Shown here piece after piece: positions 53,086-62,195 of a stretch of DNA of 64,000 nt. The first letter of the stretch is position 1; each line of letters starts with the position of its first letter. The position numbers and the translations under genes are program-made. Source of the stretch: Bacillota bacterium (GTDB lineage: Bacteria; Bacillota; Clostridia; Acetivibrionales; DTU013); NCBI GenBank assembly GCA_023409735.1, contig JAEYRB010000059.1, positions 1 through 64,000 of the forward strand. Direction: 5' to 3'. A model generated the notes under the pieces. It did not search any database, had not been told where the DNA came from, and worked only from the letters and a program-made list of their open reading frames with translations.

Positions 53086-54651
53086 TTAAAAATGGTCTTG
53101 TACAAGCTTTTTAATTGTGTTTACATCATTGTTTATGTCCAAAGGCCTGACAGCAGGTCCTTCAATGATGTCACCTTCATACGTAAACCTTGAACCATGG
53201 CAGGGGCAATCCCATGAATTCTCTGCGGAGTTCCACGTTAATTCGCAGCCCATGTGGGTGCAGGTAGTATTAACTACATGAAGAGTACCCTTATTATCTC
53301 TAAAGGCTCCTGCCCTTTGGCCTTCTTCTTCAATTACCTTTCCTTCACCCTCTTTGATTTTAGGATCCTCAGGTAAATCTTCAGTCTTGCCCTTTATCAG
53401 TTCCTTTGCTACATTAAGGTTTTCTACAACAAAGGATTTAGCCGATGCCATTATAGTCTGACGAGAAGGATCATAAACCTCCTGCCAGGGGCTTTCGCCC
53501 TTGATAATAAGATCTCTTAAGATCATTGAAGCGGCTGTACTGTTAGTCATTCCCCATTTTCCAAAGCCTGTTGCAATATACATATTAGGCGTATCTGACG
53601 TAAAGTGGCCTACATACGGGACATCATCCAATGTCATACAGTCCTGCGTAGACCAGCGATAGGGAATAGCTTCAACAGTGAAGTTCTCACAGGAATAGTC
53701 GACCAATGCTTGATAATGTTTGTTGGTATCTATACTTTGCCCCGTTTTGTGGTGCTCACCGCCAATTATAATTAGTTCGCCTTCGTCCGATTGCTGGCTT
53801 CGCAGTGAACGGCCGGGTTCTTCTGCTGTGATATACATCCCACCCGGATATTTCTCTTTGGCCTTGACAGCCATTGCATAGGAACGGTCAGGCCATAGTC
53901 GTGCAAAATATAAGCCGGACTTGTTGTAGCAAGGGTAGTGAGACGCTATGATGACCTTTTCAGCGGTCACCTTTTTGCCATTGCTTGTAGTTATAACATA
54001 CTTGTCACCCTCTTCAATTCTAACAAGTCTGCTCTGTTCAAATATCTGACAACCGTGCTGTGATATATACTCTGCGAGCTTTAAAAGGTATTTGCGAGGG
54101 TGAAACTGGGCCTGATCATCGAAGCGCACAGCTGCTTTAATTTCGAAGGGCAAAGGTGTTTCTTCAAGATAGGTGGCCTTTATTCCAAGAGTGGCAGCGA
54201 TATTTGCCTCTTTACTGATCTTATCAATGTAACCATCACGATAAGTAAAAACATAGGAGGATTGGGGAGAAAAGTCACAATCAATATTGTTTTCTTTAAT
54301 AATCTTTTCTATTGTTCTTATTGCCGTCTCATTGGCATCTGCGTATTGTCGGGCTAATTCCTCGCTTATCTTGCTTTTTATTTTGTTGTATATCAATCCA
54401 TGCTGCGAGGTTATCTTTGCCGTTGTATGGCCTGTAGTGCCTTGAACGATACGGTCAGCTTCGAGTATAACCGGCCTTAGCCCTTCCTTGACAAGCATAT
54501 AAGCTGTTGAAATTCCAACAAAGCCTCCGCCTATAATAACTAAATCTGTATTTATATCTTTATCCAGAGTTGGGTAATCAGTTGCGGCAGTTGAGGCCAT
54601 CCAATATGATTGAGGCGGTTTACTAAAGCGTTTTAATCCTGCTATGTCCAT
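53086..54651 (-). CDS. FAD-dependent oxidoreductase with C-terminal Rieske domain (YhfW-like)
   Basis: A 521-residue soluble protein. The N-terminal DAO-type FAD domain starts with VIIGGGFVGISTAYMLVKEG (about 39-58) and contains GTTGHTTAKITSQHG and IATGFGKWGMT. The C-terminal Rieske domain (about 430-515) has the two cluster motifs CTHMGC and CPCHGSRF that bind a [2Fe-2S] cluster. This fusion is known from Bacillus YhfW and relatives; the substrate is unknown. The start ATG has AGGAGGAAC upstream. Monocistronic. Confidence 0.92.
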   Translation of the reverse strand: MDIAGLKRFSKPPQSYWMASTAATDYPTLDKDINTDLVIIGGGFVGISTAYMLVKEGLRPVILEADRIVQGTTGHTTAKITSQHGLIYNKIKSKISEELARQYADANETAIRTIEKIIKENNIDCDFSPQSSYVFTYRDGYIDKISKEANIAATLGIKATYLEETPLPFEIKAAVRFDDQAQFHPRKYLLKLAEYISQHGCQIFEQSRLVRIEEGDKYVITTSNGKKVTAEKVIIASHYPCYNKSGLYFARLWPDRSYAMAVKAKEKYPGGMYITAEEPGRSLRSQQSDEGELIIIGGEHHKTGQSIDTNKHYQALVDYSCENFTVEAIPYRWSTQDCMTLDDVPYVGHFTSDTPNMYIATGFGKWGMTNSTAASMILRDLIIKGESPWQEVYDPSRQTIMASAKSFVVENLNVAKELIKGKTEDLPEDPKIKEGEGKVIEEEGQRAGAFRDNKGTLHVVNTTCTHMGCELTWNSAENSWDCPCHGSRFTYEGDIIEGPAVRPLDINNDVNTIKKLVQDHF

Positions 54652-54946
54652 TTATGTTCCTCCTGCTAGAAAAATTACATTTCTAAAGCAATAGTATTAC
54701 CTATAAAGGCGTAAATATTCCAATATGGTGCTGCCTGATGACAATTATTATTTGACTGCAAAGATGCATTTCTACGCTGCCATTTTTTACTATGCAATAA
54801 CAGTAACATCTCTTAAATGGAATCATAGCATAATACTATACCGGCAGCTTATTGTCATAAATAGTCTATTAAGCTAGTATATAATTGCTCGGAGCTGCCT
54901 GAAACATGTACTTGTATGTGAATATGTTAAATGTGGGTGGTTAGTA

Positions 54947-55393
54947 GTGAAGCGATTGGACCCTGATAAACTGACGGTGGAATTCAGAACCAGAGTTACA
55001 ATGACAGAGCCTGTAATAGGCCGAAAGTATACTCTGACACATTCGGATATTACTGCGGAGCTTTTCCTTACAATCGGTCTCGTGTTTGCATATGATAAAG
55101 TAAGCAGCATGAGAGATGAAGTGCTTGCACACTGGAGATATTCTAATGGGGAGCCCCTTCTTTATGCTTATGTTTATGTTGACGGTCAGCCGGGGTCATT
55201 GTTAGCTCCTGTTCGCAATATGATCTTTAGACGTGAGTTGCCGTTGGCATTGGAGGCTATCAGATACGGAGACAGAGCATTATTTGCGGCTCACCCTGAA
55301 TTGGATGAGGCACCTATATGGATACATTTTGATTCAGCAAGTATGGAGTACAGCCGGTTTGAGTACTGGGGCATGCCTAAGGACTATAGATGA
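54947..55393 (+). CDS. Bacterial Staygreen (SGR-like) protein
   Basis: A 148-residue protein of the Staygreen family. The matching stretches are LDPDKLTVEFRTRVT, PVIGRKYTLTHSDITAELFL and RRELPLALEAIRYGDRALF, followed by LDEAPIWIHFDS. In plants the family removes Mg from chlorophyll a. Homologues in non-photosynthetic Clostridia are known only as sequences, with some reported to act on chlorophyll in vitro. The start is GTG with GGTGG upstream. It stands alone between the oxidoreductase and a 538-base gap. What a heterotrophic anaerobe does with it is open. Confidence 0.88.
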   Translation: MKRLDPDKLTVEFRTRVTMTEPVIGRKYTLTHSDITAELFLTIGLVFAYDKVSSMRDEVLAHWRYSNGEPLLYAYVYVDGQPGSLLAPVRNMIFRRELPLALEAIRYGDRALFAAHPELDEAPIWIHFDSASMEYSRFEYWGMPKDYR

Positions 55394-55931
55394 TAGCTGC
55401 AAATTAAACGCCGTATACAATTTCTCTTAATTTATATTAGTTATTCACACAGTAATAAAACAATATATTATTAGATATGCATAGTCCCTTCTAATTAAGC
55501 AAACAGAACAATATTACTCCTGTGACATAATATAAATACAGATCAAGTTTTCCGTACTCATTTGTAATACTCCTAGTCAAATTGTGTTTTGTCTTATACT
55601 ATATCAAACATAATGGATGTTGGTTAATGATCCGCACAAAGAGCAGAAGGCTTTCACAAGTAAGACTCAAGCTATTCTAATAACTATCATAGAATACCTT
55701 TTACAGAGCACACTCTATGAAAATATGAAAAACAGCTTCCATGATTATGCGAAATCATCAGAAGCTGTCTGCAATATACAGGGATTTCATATTTTTGATG
55801 TTGTCTCTTTTTGCACAACATGCTTCAACTATCATAAGCTGTTTACTACTTTTCGTTCAGCTTAAGGTTCTAATTATCATAGGTTGTCTGTTTCTTTACT
55901 CCACTTGCCTTAACTATCAGGTGCTGAGATC
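55394..55931. other. Gene-free gap with hairpin and degenerate repeats
   Basis: CAGCTTCcATGATT (55733-55746) pairs with AATCATcaGAAGCTG (55753-55767), a strong hairpin. Further on, TTCAACTATCATAAGCTGTTT, TTCTAATTATCATAGGTTGTC and TTAACTATCAGGTGCTGA follow each other at about 50-base intervals. No credible gene; open frames here look random. Confidence 0.45.
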
Positions 55932-56540
55932 TTATTCAGCGGCCATTGCATCTGCCTTTGTTTCATGAACAGTTCCGTGCTTATGCTGGGGTGGAGCATA
56001 GATTGAGTATACTTTAAGAGGTATGTTGCCTGTATTGATCAAATTGTGCCATTTACCGGCTGGTATGATAAATGCGTAATCTTTGTTGACATTTCTCTGA
56101 AAATCTAATTTGTCTTTCTTGTCGCCCATTTTTACAAGTCCAAAGCCCTCTTCAATGCGAATGAACTGATCTGTGTTTGGATGTATTTCAACGCCAATAT
56201 CTTCGCCAACTCTAATGCTCATTAAGGTAAGCTGCAAGTGCTTTCCTGTCCATATTGCTCTGCGAAATGCATTGTTCTGCTTAGTTGCCTCCTCAATGTT
56301 CACCACAAACGGTTCCGGTCCGTAATCCTTTAATGCGATCGGACGTTCATCTTCAGTGCCGTTGGGCAATGGAATGTAAGTATTTTGAAGCTGCTGTGGG
56401 AAGCCTGCGTTATACATGGGAAAGCTGCCGTAATACTGATATGGACATATGTTGTAATACATATTTGGTTGATTATACATTTGTGGGTTTACGTAATATG
56501 GAGTAGGGGCCAATTCATTTTCGTTATTTTCATTATTCAT
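55932..56540 (-). CDS. Cupin-domain protein with Tyr/Pro/Asn-rich N-terminus (spore-type)
   Basis: A 202-residue protein. The first 60 residues are rich in Asn, Tyr, Pro and Gln (YYVNPQMYNQPNMYYN), like spore coat proteins. The rest is a cupin barrel with VGEDIGVEIHPNTDQFIRIE and FIIPAGKWHNLINTGNIPLK. The start ATG has GGGAGCAA upstream; a longer frame adds twelve residues without support. It lies 57 bases after the superoxide dismutase gene on the same strand. A coat location is inferred from composition and neighbour. Confidence 0.82.
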   Translation of the reverse strand: MNNENNENELAPTPYYVNPQMYNQPNMYYNICPYQYYGSFPMYNAGFPQQLQNTYIPLPNGTEDERPIALKDYGPEPFVVNIEEATKQNNAFRRAIWTGKHLQLTLMSIRVGEDIGVEIHPNTDQFIRIEEGFGLVKMGDKKDKLDFQRNVNKDYAFIIPAGKWHNLINTGNIPLKVYSIYAPPQHKHGTVHETKADAMAAE

Positions 56541-56597
56541 ATTTATTGCTCCCTTCATAAAACAATACTTGCACATCCATTACATTAAGAAGATATG

Positions 56598-57269
56598 TTA
56601 TATCCCATAAGGCTGATAATTGTTCATCAACATTAGCGGCACCCTACCGCTCATAGCTAGAAGGAGCCTCTTTTCAACCTCATACCAGTTAACTAAATTC
56701 CACCATGCATCAATATACTTTTTGCGTTCGTTTTGGTAATCCAAATAGTAAGCGTGCTCCCATACGTCGCAGACAAGGATGGGTATACCGCTCCATTGAG
56801 TCAAATTCTGATGCTTCTCTGACTGCAGGATTTCAACACGGCCCCAGCAAGGCTGCCATATCAGTATACCCCAGCCTGAGCCTTCAACCTTTTCAGTTGC
56901 TTTGGCAAACTGTTCCTTAAAGGCATCGAAGCTGCCGAAATAATTATTGAGCTGCTGCATTGTGTATGGGCCCGGCTGCTGGATATACCCTTTTGGAGTC
57001 ATGATAGTCCAATAAATGCTGTGAAGAATATGACCGGAGCCGTTAAATGCAAGCTCATTTTCCCAGTATTTAATATATTCAAAATCATTTCTCTTGCGTG
57101 CATCTGCCAGGCCTATTTCTGCCTTATTCAACCCATCGACGTAAGCTTTATGATGCTTGTCATGATGAAGTCTTAGAGTTCTTTCGCTGATAATTGGCTC
57201 CAATGCGTTATATGGATACGGTAATGGCGGCAGCTGATGCTGCCCTAGTGGTATCATAATTGGCTGCAT
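56598..57269 (-). CDS. Fe/Mn superoxide dismutase (spore-associated type)
   Basis: A 223-residue enzyme. The four metal ligands are visible: His in LRLHHDKHHKAYV, His in NGSGHILHSIYW, and Asp and His in VCDVWEHAYYLDYQ. GWGILIWQPCWGR replaces the usual GWAWL stretch. The N-terminal tail IPLGQHQLPPLPYPYNALEP precedes the fold, and a short C-terminal extension follows. It removes superoxide; with the cupin gene next to it, a role on the spore surface is plausible. The ATG is preceded by GGAGGCATTAATACTTT. Confidence 0.93.
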   Translation of the reverse strand: MQPIMIPLGQHQLPPLPYPYNALEPIISERTLRLHHDKHHKAYVDGLNKAEIGLADARKRNDFEYIKYWENELAFNGSGHILHSIYWTIMTPKGYIQQPGPYTMQQLNNYFGSFDAFKEQFAKATEKVEGSGWGILIWQPCWGRVEILQSEKHQNLTQWSGIPILVCDVWEHAYYLDYQNERKKYIDAWWNLVNWYEVEKRLLLAMSGRVPLMLMNNYQPYGI

Positions 57270-57464
57270 AAAGTATTAATGCCTCCTGCGTGCTATCTAT
57301 TATAAGCATTGTAATAAACCTGCAAATAGGTTGAAGGCTATATTAGATGACTGTACAACCTTTTTGTTGTTATATTGCAAATGTAACATAAATAGCCTAA
57401 GTTAAACTTCATTACAATATATGCATAACAAGCTACAAAGTTTACATAAACGCTATTTGCCGGC

Positions 57465-57573
57465 AAATGTATAAGTCAGCAGTAAGTAGGATCTACATTA
57501 ATGACTTTATGGAACCGGCATGATGACCAATGCAAAATGTATAAGTCAGCAGTAGGTGTGATCTACATTAATG
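57465..57573. repeat. Direct repeat, 39 bases with 70-base period
   Basis: AAATGTATAAGTCAGCAGTA starts at 57465 and, with one mismatch at the 21st base position region, again at 57535; both end in GATCTACATTAATG. Three mismatches in 39 bases. The gap 57270-57793 also holds a hairpin at 57666. Confidence 0.7.
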
Positions 57574-57665
57574 TTAAAATGCAATAAAAATAAAATAGTA
57601 GAGTGGACTATAGTTTAGTTACTTCTAACCTGTGGAAGTTTATATATAAGACAACTGCTTATGAT

Positions 57666-57701
57666 ATAATAACCACATAATACCGAGGCAGTGGTTATTA
57701 T
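57666..57701 (+). promoter_or_regulatory. Inverted repeat at a possible promoter of the nucleotidyltransferase
   Basis: ATAATAACCAC and GTGGTTATTAT are perfect 11-base arms, 14 bases apart. The left arm overlaps a TATAAT (57665-57670) without a clear -35. It could be an operator or an RNA hairpin. Confidence 0.45.
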
Positions 57702-57793
57702 AAGACATTTCAGCTGCCATGTGAATATTTCGTATGTGCCGAAAACACATATTAAGGGGAATAATTATTGTATTTGAGCGGAGGGTGATAGTT

Positions 57794-58642
57794 ATTAGAA
57801 CCGAACAAGAAATGATGGATCTGATTATAGGTACTGCTAAAGCTGATGAGCGCATCAGGGCAGTATTGCTTACTGGCTCGCGCGCTAACCCGGCTGTACA
57901 AAAGGACTGCTATCAGGATTTTGATATAATTTATTTTGTTACAGATATTGCACCCTTTTACAACAATCCCGTCTGGGCTGAAGCTCAATTCGGCAGGATG
58001 CTGATAACGCAAATGCCTGAAGCTATGCGTTACCCGACGGGGGATGGAAGCTTTAATTATTTGATGCTTTTTCCCGATGGCAATCGTATTGATCTGAGCT
58101 TCCAATATACAAGCTACATAGATAACGGGGAGCCTGCTGTTGTTATGCTTGACAAAGACAGCGGGAAAGGCTATTTGCCGGCTCTGCCTGCACCAAATGA
58201 CAACAACTGGCATATCAAACCACCATCACCGCTCTTCTTTTATTCTTGCTGCAATAACTTCTGGTGGTGCCTCAATAATGCAGCAAAAGGTATTGCGCGA
58301 GATGAACTGCCTTATGTCATGTACATGCTCAATGACATAGTCAGGCCCGAATTACACGACATGATTAATTATTATATAGGCACACAGCATGGCTTCGAAT
58401 TTTCTACAGGAAAGTGTGGCAAGTATTTTAAGAGATTTATGGAGCCTGAGCTATACGAGCAATATATTGCCACATATTCAGGGAGCAGCTATACCGATAT
58501 TTGGGACGCAGTAGATATAATGTGTGATCTATTCCACAGGCTGGCAGTGACGGTAGCGGAGCATTTCAATTTTTCATACCGACAGGAGGAAGAAACAGGC
58601 ATGAGGGATTATTTGAGGATGATAAAAGAGAAGTGTATTTGA
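57794..58642 (+). CDS. ANT(6)-like aminoglycoside 6-adenylyltransferase, probable ATT start
   Basis: A protein of about 282 residues. TEQEMMDLIIGTAKADERIR, LLTGSRANPAVQKDCYQDFD and IIYFVTD are the N-terminal pattern of AadK/ANT(6), including the GSR and D-x-D metal and nucleotide site; RYPTGDGSFNYLMLFPDGNR and RIDLSFQY also fit. No ATG, GTG or TTG stands where the family normally starts (MRTEQEM). An ATT does, nine bases after GGAGG. A GTG three codons earlier is one base from GGAGG, and the ATG at 57734 has no ribosome site. The chromosomal AadK type confers low-level streptomycin resistance; the same is possible here. Confidence 0.85.
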   Translation: MRTEQEMMDLIIGTAKADERIRAVLLTGSRANPAVQKDCYQDFDIIYFVTDIAPFYNNPVWAEAQFGRMLITQMPEAMRYPTGDGSFNYLMLFPDGNRIDLSFQYTSYIDNGEPAVVMLDKDSGKGYLPALPAPNDNNWHIKPPSPLFFYSCCNNFWWCLNNAAKGIARDELPYVMYMLNDIVRPELHDMINYYIGTQHGFEFSTGKCGKYFKRFMEPELYEQYIATYSGSSYTDIWDAVDIMCDLFHRLAVTVAEHFNFSYRQEEETGMRDYLRMIKEKCI

Positions 58643-58912
58643 TGAAGAATTAAATATACTAAGTTATCTCGGCGTGATCAATATACCGACATTCGAAGCA
58701 TCGAAGAGGTTATGAAGAACGCTGTTTTTGTGAGCGTGACTTATGTTTTACTGCTGTAACCAATTCTGGTGTGATGAACCCCGGCTTTATATTTGAATTT
58801 ACAATAGAATACTCTAGGTAAAAAAAATAAATGAGAATCACTGATAGTTGCTATAAGAGCTGCAGTAAGTGCATAGCCTGCTGCAGCCCTCTTAATTACG
58901 CCGGTGCCATTG

Positions 58913-59749
58913 TCATATTTCCAGGGTTTCTCCTGCTCCGATTGCTACTAGCTTATGGTTCATCTCTAACCAGAGCTCTCTACAGGATGGATTTTTTAGG
59001 CGCTTGCCATCCATGCTGAATACAAGCCGATTATAGGCCTCAATATACTCGAAGATCTCAATATTGGTAGCATACCAAATATCTTCCCTGTTTCCGATGT
59101 ATGCAGCAAATTCTTCGATTACATTCCAGTTGTTGCTGGCCTCAAATTCATAGCTATGGCCCCAAAGATAGAATAGATAGGGCGATTGCATGACCTTGTC
59201 CTCAGCGAATTTCCTGGCAAGTCTTTGCAGCTCGGGTGAATCATGGTGGCAGGTTGCTGTCAGATGAAGCCAATCAGTAGGAATTCTGAAATCATTTGTC
59301 GAAATTACTGTTCTCGCATATGATATACCGCACATTTTCAAAGCCTCTACAACATGATCACTATATGTTCCATAGGGGTAGGCCATTCCCCTTATAATAG
59401 TACCGAACTGCGCTTCAAGGTTTTCCCTGTCTCTAGAGATCTCATTTATGACCAGTTCTACAGGTAGTTGTTCCAGAAATGGGTGAGTAAGTGCATGTAC
59501 TGCAACCTCTTGGCCGGAATCTTTAAAAGTCTCAGTAATCTTCTTCCGGGTCATCCTGCGGTGGATCTGACCCCTGGGGTAAACTGTACCATCGGCTGCA
59601 TACAAGCCGCTGTTCAGGTTAAACGTTCCTTTTAACCCATGCCCGTTCATAATTTCAACAAGCCGGACATCCTGCTCTACACCGTCATCATAGCTCAATG
59701 TGAGTGCCTTTGCCCGGCCTTTGGGGAACCTCATAAATATACTTGCCAT
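58913..59749 (-). CDS. Polysaccharide deacetylase-like protein (NodB/CE4 fold)
   Basis: A 278-residue cytoplasmic protein (no signal peptide). The first motif is LTLSYDDGVEQDV with Asp-Asp, the metal His pair is in VAVHALTHPFLEQL (H-x3-H), and AYPYGTYSDHVVEAL is the third motif. YLWGHSYEFEASNNWNVIEE is a further conserved part in a subgroup acting on unknown N-acetylated sugars. The start ATG has AAGGAGATAAAG upstream. The gap 58643-58912 before its end holds no clear gene. Confidence 0.88.
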   Translation of the reverse strand: MASIFMRFPKGRAKALTLSYDDGVEQDVRLVEIMNGHGLKGTFNLNSGLYAADGTVYPRGQIHRRMTRKKITETFKDSGQEVAVHALTHPFLEQLPVELVINEISRDRENLEAQFGTIIRGMAYPYGTYSDHVVEALKMCGISYARTVISTNDFRIPTDWLHLTATCHHDSPELQRLARKFAEDKVMQSPYLFYLWGHSYEFEASNNWNVIEEFAAYIGNREDIWYATNIEIFEYIEAYNRLVFSMDGKRLKNPSCRELWLEMNHKLVAIGAGETLEI

Positions 59750-60029
59750 TTCTTTATCTCCTTACAGTAATATTTTTGCAATTTGGTATTTTATTTGCCA
59801 TTGGTTATATTCAGTATACATTTTGTAAAAAAGGAATAATAGTATTTTTCAAAAAACTAAAATATCAGAGATGGGTAATCCCTGAATGTCGGTTAGATAT
59901 ATGTCTATCGAGCAATTGTACTTAAAAAGCTTGTAAAAGAGCCATAAAAATAAAATAATATATTGTCTGAAAATATGTTGAAAATATAAAGATGTTATGA
60001 TAGAGTAGTCGATGAAAGAAATATCTTTA

Positions 60030-60129
60030 AGTTTGGTACAGAGATGCCGACAAGATGTTTATATTATGTGGTACTCGTAACTGATATGTACATAATCTTG
60101 TCTGCGATTTTACAGGCAAGATTTTTTGT
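60030..60129 (+). promoter_or_regulatory. Candidate PyrR-type attenuator of the uracil permease gene
   Basis: GGTACAGAGATGCCGACAAG (60035-60054) resembles the PyrR-binding loop (CAGAGAGGCnnnCAAG). GACAAGAT (60049-60056) can pair with ATCTTGTC (60095-60102) as antiterminator. The latter is also the 5' side of a terminator, AATCTTGTCTG (60094-60104) with CAGGCAAGATT (60113-60123), then a T-run. So high UMP with PyrR should stop transcription. The stretch 59750-60029 holds nothing else clear. Confidence 0.75.
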
Positions 60130-60193
60130 TGCTATCATGAACCAAACCGGATTGATTTCTTGCTAAAAAATTAGTTTCGGAGGAGATGTATTT

Positions 60194-61591
60194 ATGGCTA
60201 AGAATCAACAGGTAATAGGTTATCTACCGGATGAAAGGCCGCCGATATGGAAGCTGCTGTTATATGCAATTCAACAGGTAATCGTTATGTTCCCGGCGAC
60301 AGTAGCAGTTGCAATAATTACAGGTTTTCACATTTCAACGACAATTTTCGCAAGCGGTCTTGCAACGATCTGCTTCATTCTTGTAACTGGAAGAAAAATT
60401 CCTTTATATTATGGTTCGAGTTTTTCATATGTTGCAGCAATTGGGAGCTTAATGGCTTCCCAGGAGCTTGCAAGCTACACTCTTAATGAAAAAATAGCAG
60501 TTGCACAATTTGGTATAATGATGTCAGGCTTGGTTTCAATAGCGGCAGGCTTGATAATAAAGCGTTTCGGACAAGAATCCATTGAGAAGGTTCTGCCTGC
60601 ATCTATAACAGGACCTATTGCTATGGTAATAGGCTTGACGCTGGCAGGAAATGCACTTAGTGATGCAGCTTCCATAGCAATAAACACTGCAGGTGATATA
60701 TCAGTTGCTGAGTCTCAAATCCCCATGGCCTCAAATATGGCGTGGATAATCTCTTTGGTAACACTGTTAACAACGATTTTCCTGTCAGTATACCTTAAGG
60801 GCTTCCTTGGACAGCTTCCGCTTTTGTTCGGACCAATTGTCGGTTGTTTGGCAGCCTTTATCATCCAGCTTGCAACAGGAATCAACCTCTTCAAGGTGCT
60901 TCCTGAATCAGCAAACAGCGGAATATTTGCACTTCCAACCTTTACACTTCCTAAGGTCTCATGGATGGCTGTTGCAGCGATCATGCCCATAGCAATTGCT
61001 ACAATTCCTGAATCAACAGCACATGTATTCCAGCTTGATATTTATGTAAATGATCTGGCAAAGAAAAAGGGGACAGGGAAAAGATACAACATTGCAGATA
61101 AGCTTGGCCTCAACCTTATAGGTGATGGTATTGGTGATATAGTATCAGGCTTTGTTGGAGGACCTGCCGGAACTAACTATGGCGAAAACATAAGCGCAAT
61201 GGCAATCACAAAGGTATTCTCAATACCTGTTCTTATAGCAGCATCTATCATAGCTATGGTAATTGCCTGCTTCACGCCTTTGGTAAATGCAATATATGCC
61301 ATTCCTACAGCTGTTATAGGCGGACTTGAGGTATACCTGTTCGGTGCTATAGCTGCTCAGGGTGTAGCAATAATGGTAGAGAAGAAGGTTGACCTTTTCA
61401 GCTCAAAGACTATAGCAATTATCGCTACAATAATGATTATAGGTCTTGGCGGACAGTATGCCTTCGGCGGAAGTATCCCATTCTTCGGTATAAATGTTCC
61501 ATGTATCGCTGGCGCAGCAATATTCGGAATATTACTGAACCTGGTACTTAACATAGGCGGAAAAAAGGAAGTAAAGAAGGAAAACGAATAG
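60194..61591 (+). CDS. pyrP: Uracil permease (UraA/PyrP, NAT/NCS2 family)
   Basis: A 465-residue membrane protein with about 14 segments. It shows YAIQQVIVMFPATVAVAIIT at the start, YYGSSFSYVAAI (the QH-like site region) and the family signature around FVGGPAGTNYGENISAMAIT, with the conserved Glu residues in TIPESTAHVF and GENI. The ATG has GGAGGAG upstream. The PyrR-like leader points to uracil rather than xanthine. A strong terminator follows. Confidence 0.92.
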   Translation: MAKNQQVIGYLPDERPPIWKLLLYAIQQVIVMFPATVAVAIITGFHISTTIFASGLATICFILVTGRKIPLYYGSSFSYVAAIGSLMASQELASYTLNEKIAVAQFGIMMSGLVSIAAGLIIKRFGQESIEKVLPASITGPIAMVIGLTLAGNALSDAASIAINTAGDISVAESQIPMASNMAWIISLVTLLTTIFLSVYLKGFLGQLPLLFGPIVGCLAAFIIQLATGINLFKVLPESANSGIFALPTFTLPKVSWMAVAAIMPIAIATIPESTAHVFQLDIYVNDLAKKKGTGKRYNIADKLGLNLIGDGIGDIVSGFVGGPAGTNYGENISAMAITKVFSIPVLIAASIIAMVIACFTPLVNAIYAIPTAVIGGLEVYLFGAIAAQGVAIMVEKKVDLFSSKTIAIIATIMIIGLGGQYAFGGSIPFFGINVPCIAGAAIFGILLNLVLNIGGKKEVKKENE

Positions 61592-61612
61592 TTAGTATAC
61601 TACAAAGTGTAC

Positions 61613-61649
61613 AAAACCGGTGGCAGATGTAAAAATGCCGCCGGTTTTT
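61613..61649 (+). terminator. Terminator of the uracil permease gene
   Basis: AAAACCGGTGGCA and TGCCGCCGGTTTT pair over 13 positions (one wobble), followed by TTTATTTTAT. Confidence 0.9.
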
Positions 61650-61672
61650 ATTTTATGGCACTGCCAATCAAA

Positions 61673-61843
61673 TCATTGTTTTTTGTTTTTCTCAAGATAA
61701 TCTTTGAAGACCAGTATACCTAATCCTGTGAATTTCAAGAATCTGATTATTAAAAATATTGCCAGACCAATGGTGGCTATTATGTAAATAATTCCTAATG
61801 ACGGCCAAATCCCAATCCACCAGGGGGTTGTATACTCTTGCAT
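61673..61843 (-). CDS. Small membrane protein, unknown
   Basis: A 56-residue protein: MQEYTTPWWIGIWPSLGII, one or two hydrophobic segments (about 9-40), then a basic tail ending DYLEKNKKQ. The ATG is seven bases after GGAGG, so it is probably a real gene. Not recognised. Upstream, 61844-62195 is AT-rich with a TATAAT at about 62158 but nothing else clear. Confidence 0.55.
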   Translation of the reverse strand: MQEYTTPWWIGIWPSLGIIYIIATIGLAIFLIIRFLKFTGLGILVFKDYLEKNKKQ

Positions 61844-62195
61844 ATTATTACCTCCATATAACAAATAATTAGTTCTAATGCAATATAAATATGACTATAC
61901 ATAATATTAATTATAAATAAAAATAATGTCAAATATGTAATGAAATAGCAATTTGATAACCCAAGATAGATTAATTAGCACTTTGCTATAATGCGATGTA
62001 CACTGCAAATATTACGTTCAGCCATTCTGCTATGGTTAGTTGAGTTTGTCCACTCGATATGTTTCGAATATAGTTTAACCTTTCCTTTCTCGCACTGCCT
62101 TACTTCTACATTTGTGCAAATTGCTTAAAATTCTAAGCTTTTTTTAAGCTTGATATTTTATAATGCAGAAGATGTAAGAGAGAGGGGGGAATATA

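Noticed and set aside
57734..57793. ATG at 57734 as start of the ANT(6)-like gene
   Set aside because: It has no ribosome site, and the twenty extra residues do not fit the family.
58831..59019. 62-residue Cys-rich open frame on the plus strand
   Set aside because: It overlaps the end of the deacetylase gene on the opposite strand and lacks a ribosome site; most of it is a shadow of that gene.
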